Below are positions 60,377 to 64,000 of a stretch of DNA of 64,000 nucleotides, in pieces. The notes beneath the pieces are model-generated. The model worked only from the letters and a program-made list of their open reading frames with translations, had not been told where the DNA came from and searched no databases. The stretch covers positions 62,001 through 126,000 of the forward strand of contig JAGYIQ010000006.1 of the NCBI GenBank assembly GCA_018402565.1, in the 5' to 3' direction. Source of the DNA: Pirellulaceae bacterium (GTDB taxonomy: Bacteria > Planctomycetota > Planctomycetia > Pirellulales > Pirellulaceae). Every line of letters begins with the position of its first letter. The first letter of the stretch is position 1. The translations under genes and the position numbers were made by a program.

Positions 60377-63300
60377 ATGGCGAAGAAACGCGAAAATAAC
60401 TCGGATGATGAGCGGAGCTTGGGGGATCAAGCCAGTCTGGCGGGAGGGTATGTGGCTGGGGGTGATGTCGCTGGAGGGTATTTGGCGGCGGGGCCGATGA
60501 GCTTGGGGGATCAAGCCAGTCTGGCGGGGGGCGGTCCCAGTTCCGATACCCACAGTCTGGGTGATGGTGTGACCTTCGGAGGGGCCGCGGGCGGGGACGA
60601 AGCGGGCGGGGACGAGGATCTGGAGGTCGTCGATCTGGCGGCGCGATACAAGACCGAGAAAACCCTCGGGCGCGGGGGCATGGGCGAGGTGCTCCTGGCG
60701 ACCGACACGCGGCTCAATCGCAAGGTGGCCATCAAACGGATCTTGGGCCAAGCCGCTCGGAGTCGCACGGCGGTGCAGCGGTTCTTGACCGAGGCCCAAT
60801 CGATTGCGGCCTTGAACCATCCCAATATCGTGCAGATTTATGATTACGGCCGAGCGGCGGATGGCCCGTTCTTGATCATGGAGTACGTGGAGGGGGACTC
60901 GTTATTGGACCGCTGCCGGCAGGGGGCGTTGGACGCGGCGGTGGCGGTGAGTATCTGCGGGGCCTTGTGTGACGGGTTGGGCAAGGCGCATGCGGCGGGG
61001 ATCATCCACAGGGATATCAAGCCGGCCAACATTCTGTTGACGGCCGACGGGGTGCCGAAGCTGACGGATTTTGGTTTGGCCAAGGCCGAGGCGGCTGATA
61101 CCGGGATGACGATGGCGGGTGCGGTGTTGGGGACCTTGGACTTCATGCCCCCGGAACAACGGCGGGATGCGGCATTGGCCGACGCTCGCAGCGATCTGTG
61201 GAGTCTGGCTGCGACGTTTTACCAGATGGTCACGGGCGAAAGCCCTCGCGTTATTGATTTGGATCAATGCCCGGACTCGCTGCGGCGAGTGTTGGCCCAG
61301 GCGCTCAAGACGCAGTCGGACGCCCGTTTCCAAACCGCAGCTGAATTCAAAACGGCGTTGCATACGGCGTTGGCCGCCGATGAGCCGGTGGCGATTGAAC
61401 AGGGGGCCTGTCCCCACTGCGGAACAAAAAACGAGCTACACCGTAAGTTTTGCAAGAATGCGACTTGCGGCAGGTCTTTGGTGGTGTCGTGCCTGAGCTG
61501 CGACAGCAAGATCTCGATGTGGGAGGAGGTCTGTGGCGAATGCGGGTCCCGGCAGACGCCACTGATCGAGCAGCGGCGGTTAGAACTTGTATCCGAGCGT
61601 GAACGGGCCGAGAGGTTACTGGAACAATTGGAATTTGGGCCGGCGGCGAAGATCGCCAAGCGGATGGTTGCGGCGGCTGATCTGCGGCTCCCGCAATTTC
61701 GGTCATGGGGTGAGCGGTTTTTGGTAGAAGTGGAGCAGAAGAGGGCTGAGATTCGGCAGCGAACCGCGCAATTGGTGGGTGAGGCGTTGCAACATGAGCG
61801 AGCGTTCGACTATCAAGCGGCGTTGCATGCGCTAAACCAAGTGCCCCGTTCGCAGCAAGAGGAGCAGCACGCCAGTGTGGAGGGGTGGAGTGCGGCAGGC
61901 TTGCAGCAGCGAATCAGCGAGAAGCGGGAACGTGCGGAGCAATTGGAGAAGACGATCCGGGAACGCGTCCGCAAGCGGGAGCTGCACGGGGTGGAGACGG
62001 AAGTTCAAGCCTTGTTGGCTTTGTTGCCGAACCATGCAGCGATGCTGAAACTGCAGGCAGATTTAGTGGCTCGGGATGCCAAGTTGACCGGCGTTCGGGA
62101 CGAGGCATACGCTGCGGCGAAGGAGCGATTTCCGCGGGGTGATTTTGCGGGTGTATTGAAGGAAGTGGGGCGGATCGACTCGCACTACCTACGGCCGGAC
62201 ATCGAAGCGTTGCGGGACACTGCCAAGAGCCGGTTACGACAAGTGGAAGCGTTGCAGAAGCAGATATCGTCGGCCGTGGAGTCGAAGCGATATTCGGGGT
62301 TGTTGGCGGATGTCGACGCGTTGTTGGAGTTGACGCCTGATGATGCAGCGATGCTGAAACTGCAGAAGGAAATGGTAGCCAGTCTACAGCGAGAGATAGC
62401 AAAAAAAATCGCTGATGCCGGGCAGCTGTGTCAGGACCATCGCTATCAAGAATCGCTGCGGGTCATCGGTCAATTAATGACGATCACCGATCAGCGTGTG
62501 GCGGTTGATACGGAACAACTGGAGCAATTGAAGCACGCGACGCAGCAGGCTTGGGACGAGCAGACAGCGTTTGCCGCGGCGAAGTACAAGGAAGCCCAGC
62601 AGCACCGGGCGGCGTTTGATTATCCGTCCGCGATTCGGGCGATTGAATCAATTCCAATTCAGATGCGTGACGGTAAGACAAAGCAATACAGCGTTCGTTT
62701 GAAGGCTGATTACGACGACTCGGTTAGCTTGTTGGCCAAGATCACGACTCGGGTGCGGGACAAGGCGGTCGATGGGCTGTTGCCGTTGGTTGATAGAGCC
62801 ATTGAGCTGAGTGGTGACCGTGCCGACTTGTCGAAACTTCGTAATCAGTTAACGGAGCGTGAAACGCGTCGCGTTCGGGAACGCGGAGCGGCATTTGAGT
62901 TGGCCGAGCGTTTGTTAGAGGAAGGGAAAGCCAACGAGGGGTGGCAGGCGGTATCAAAGTACTATTCCGACCGCCTGACGAATGTCCAGCAAGCGTTTGT
63001 TAACCGGATTGAAGGTTTGCTAGCTTCCGAAAAGGCGCTTGCCGCGTTGTTGAAGGAGGCCAAGGCGGATGGTGTGATTGACCCGCACGAAATTGTATTG
63101 TTGCTGTCGGAGGTGTTAAAATACCTGCAGATGAATCCACGGCATGCGGTTGCAAAGAGCTTGTACCACGACCTGTTTGATCGGTTTTGTCGTTGTAGTT
63201 CGGAGCAGTTGTTAGCCGTGCCTGTACAAAAATTGTTGACGCTTCCTGCGGATTTTTTTGAACACCTTCCACCGGAGTCGATTACAAAACTCCCACCTGC

Positions 63301-64000
63301 GTTAATCAGGAAACTTCCACCGATTAGTAACTCAATAGGACAGCATTTGAAGTTATTACCGCCGGGTAAATTTCTGATGGGCGAAGGGAAGACATGTCAC
63401 GAGGTGACATTGACTCGGGCTATTTACATGGATGTGCATGAGGTGACGCAGGAGCAATACGAGCGGGTGATGGGACAGAACCCGAGCCATTTCAAAGGAG
63501 AAAAGTGCCCGGTGGAGCGGGTGTCATGGGATGATGCTGTGGAGTTTTGCATTCGTTTGTCGGCCATGCCGGAGGAGAGAGCGGCGGGACGGGGGTACCG
63601 TTTGCCGACGGAAGCAGAGTGGGAATACGCGTGTCGGGCGGGGAGCCAGGCGGTGTACAGTTTTGGGGATAACGAAATCGATTTGGGACACTATGCGTGG
63701 TTCGATGTGAATTCGTGTAATATGACTCATCCTGTGGGCATAAGGCGGTCGAACGCCTGGGGTCTGTACGACATGCATGGCAATGTGTGGGAGTGGTGTA
63801 GCGATTGGTACGGGGATTATCCTAGTGGGGCGGTGAGCGATCCGACGGGTCCACGCAAGGGCTCGTTCCGCGTGCTCCGTGGCGGCAGTTGGAGCTACGA
63901 GGCCGCGAATTGCCGGTCGGCCCGCCGGGGCAGGGATGACCCGTCGGTCCGTTACAGTCGCATCGGCTTCCGCGTTGCCATGAGTTTCCCATCTGGAGCG
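60377..64000 (+). CDS. Ser/Thr kinase with zinc ribbons and C-terminal FGE-like domain, cut by window end
   Basis: At least 1,208 residues, no stop before the window ends. The N-terminus carries two LGDQASLAGG repeats (residues ~15 and ~43). A canonical kinase follows (about 91-345): GRGGMGEV, VAIKRI, HRDIKPANIL near residue 210, DFGLAK, FMPPEQ. Next come two zinc ribbons (about 345-395: CPHCGTKN, FCKNATCG, CLSCD, CGECG), a long coiled-coil stretch (400-960), and from about residue 989 a formylglycine-generating-enzyme/SUMF1-like domain (PPGKFLMGEG, RVSWDDAVEFC, RLPTEAEWEYACRAG, GLYDMHGNVWEWCSDWY, VLRGGSWSY). It is most probably a sensor kinase. GGGAGG lies 10 bases upstream of ATG 60377. The coding end is likely just past 64000. 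Confidence 0.9.
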   Translation, partial: MAKKRENNSDDERSLGDQASLAGGYVAGGDVAGGYLAAGPMSLGDQASLAGGGPSSDTHSLGDGVTFGGAAGGDEAGGDEDLEVVDLAARYKTEKTLGRGGMGEVLLATDTRLNRKVAIKRILGQAARSRTAVQRFLTEAQSIAALNHPNIVQIYDYGRAADGPFLIMEYVEGDSLLDRCRQGALDAAVAVSICGALCDGLGKAHAAGIIHRDIKPANILLTADGVPKLTDFGLAKAEAADTGMTMAGAVLGTLDFMPPEQRRDAALADARSDLWSLAATFYQMVTGESPRVIDLDQCPDSLRRVLAQALKTQSDARFQTAAEFKTALHTALAADEPVAIEQGACPHCGTKNELHRKFCKNATCGRSLVVSCLSCDSKISMWEEVCGECGSRQTPLIEQRRLELVSERERAERLLEQLEFGPAAKIAKRMVAAADLRLPQFRSWGERFLVEVEQKRAEIRQRTAQLVGEALQHERAFDYQAALHALNQVPRSQQEEQHASVEGWSAAGLQQRISEKRERAEQLEKTIRERVRKRELHGVETEVQALLALLPNHAAMLKLQADLVARDAKLTGVRDEAYAAAKERFPRGDFAGVLKEVGRIDSHYLRPDIEALRDTAKSRLRQVEALQKQISSAVESKRYSGLLADVDALLELTPDDAAMLKLQKEMVASLQREIAKKIADAGQLCQDHRYQESLRVIGQLMTITDQRVAVDTEQLEQLKHATQQAWDEQTAFAAAKYKEAQQHRAAFDYPSAIRAIESIPIQMRDGKTKQYSVRLKADYDDSVSLLAKITTRVRDKAVDGLLPLVDRAIELSGDRADLSKLRNQLTERETRRVRERGAAFELAERLLEEGKANEGWQAVSKYYSDRLTNVQQAFVNRIEGLLASEKALAALLKEAKADGVIDPHEIVLLLSEVLKYLQMNPRHAVAKSLYHDLFDRFCRCSSEQLLAVPVQKLLTLPADFFEHLPPESITKLPPALIRKLPPISNSIGQHLKLLPPGKFLMGEGKTCHEVTLTRAIYMDVHEVTQEQYERVMGQNPSHFKGEKCPVERVSWDDAVEFCIRLSAMPEERAAGRGYRLPTEAEWEYACRAGSQAVYSFGDNEIDLGHYAWFDVNSCNMTHPVGIRRSNAWGLYDMHGNVWEWCSDWYGDYPSGAVSDPTGPRKGSFRVLRGGSWSYEAANCRSARRGRDDPSVRYSRIGFRVAMSFPSGA

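Noticed and set aside
60119..60820. Minus-strand frame of 233 codons overlapping the kinase start
   Set aside because: Its well-formed part is antisense to the kinase N-terminus; the rest is low complexity.

Overview
The window is a chromosomal segment of a planctomycete, most likely of the Pirellulales. The evidence is the gene content: a planctomycete-type heme-binding/ThuA protein with a CxxCH site, PQQ-like beta-propeller lipoproteins, ECF sigma factor plus Ser/Thr kinase pairs, a kinase fused to a formylglycine-generating-enzyme-like domain, and a MoxR/DUF58/VWA operon. It is GC-rich, has long intergenic spaces, and is unusually full of short palindromic repeats. I saw no rRNA, tRNA, CRISPR array or prophage.

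Layout. 0-5.5 kb, minus strand: gcvT (cut by the window start) behind a very large ThuA/heme-binding protein. 5.5-7.1 kb: a decaying prevent-host-death antitoxin/PIN toxin pair between two copies of a 110-bp repeat, one of which is split by a small palindromic mobile element. 7.2-14.8 kb: a PhoD-like phosphatase, an MBL-fold hydrolase, a META-domain protein, RpoN (sigma-54), a Gfo/Idh oxidoreductase and a thioredoxin-fold protein. 14.8-16.8 kb: a 2-kb gene-free array with about 24 copies of a GGAATTTGCCTGTCCCC motif. 16.8-23.9 kb: a hypothetical protein, hisI, and three exported proteins (two PQQ-like propellers and a small lipoprotein) ending at a clear intrinsic terminator. 24.1-30.5 kb: a glutamate-cysteine-ligase-like/CBS protein coupled to an aspartoacylase-like hydrolase, an isochorismatase-ThuA fusion and a CHAD protein. 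30.8-33.4 kb: a FecR-like membrane protein overlapped with its ECF sigma factor. 34.3-36.6 kb: three hypothetical proteins.

37.2-46.7 kb is a tightly packed operon: MoxR ATPase, DUF58, a membrane-anchored protein, two VWA proteins, a TPR protein and a 1,315-residue membrane protein. Four-base ATGA overlaps show translational coupling. It resembles the Bat/MoxR systems, in which an AAA+ chaperone works with VWA proteins at the membrane. 47.2-49.8 kb: a hypothetical protein and a fatty acid desaturase. 50.6-55.4 kb is a repeat-rich island: a 79-bp tandem array, then a RAYT-type HUH transposase gene (with an apparent N-terminal frameshift) flanked by two arrays of a GGTGCCACC palindrome in opposite orientation, an orphan terminator, and tandem TA-flanked palindromic elements. 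55.7-64 kb: an ECF sigma factor with a neighbouring Ser/Thr kinase, and a second kinase with zinc ribbons and an FGE-like C-terminus, cut by the window end.

The most interesting content is the repeat ecology. At least six families are present. One has an apparent empty/filled insertion-site pair inside the window, and another looks like a complete REP/RAYT unit. Gene calls rest on motifs read by eye; no database search was possible.
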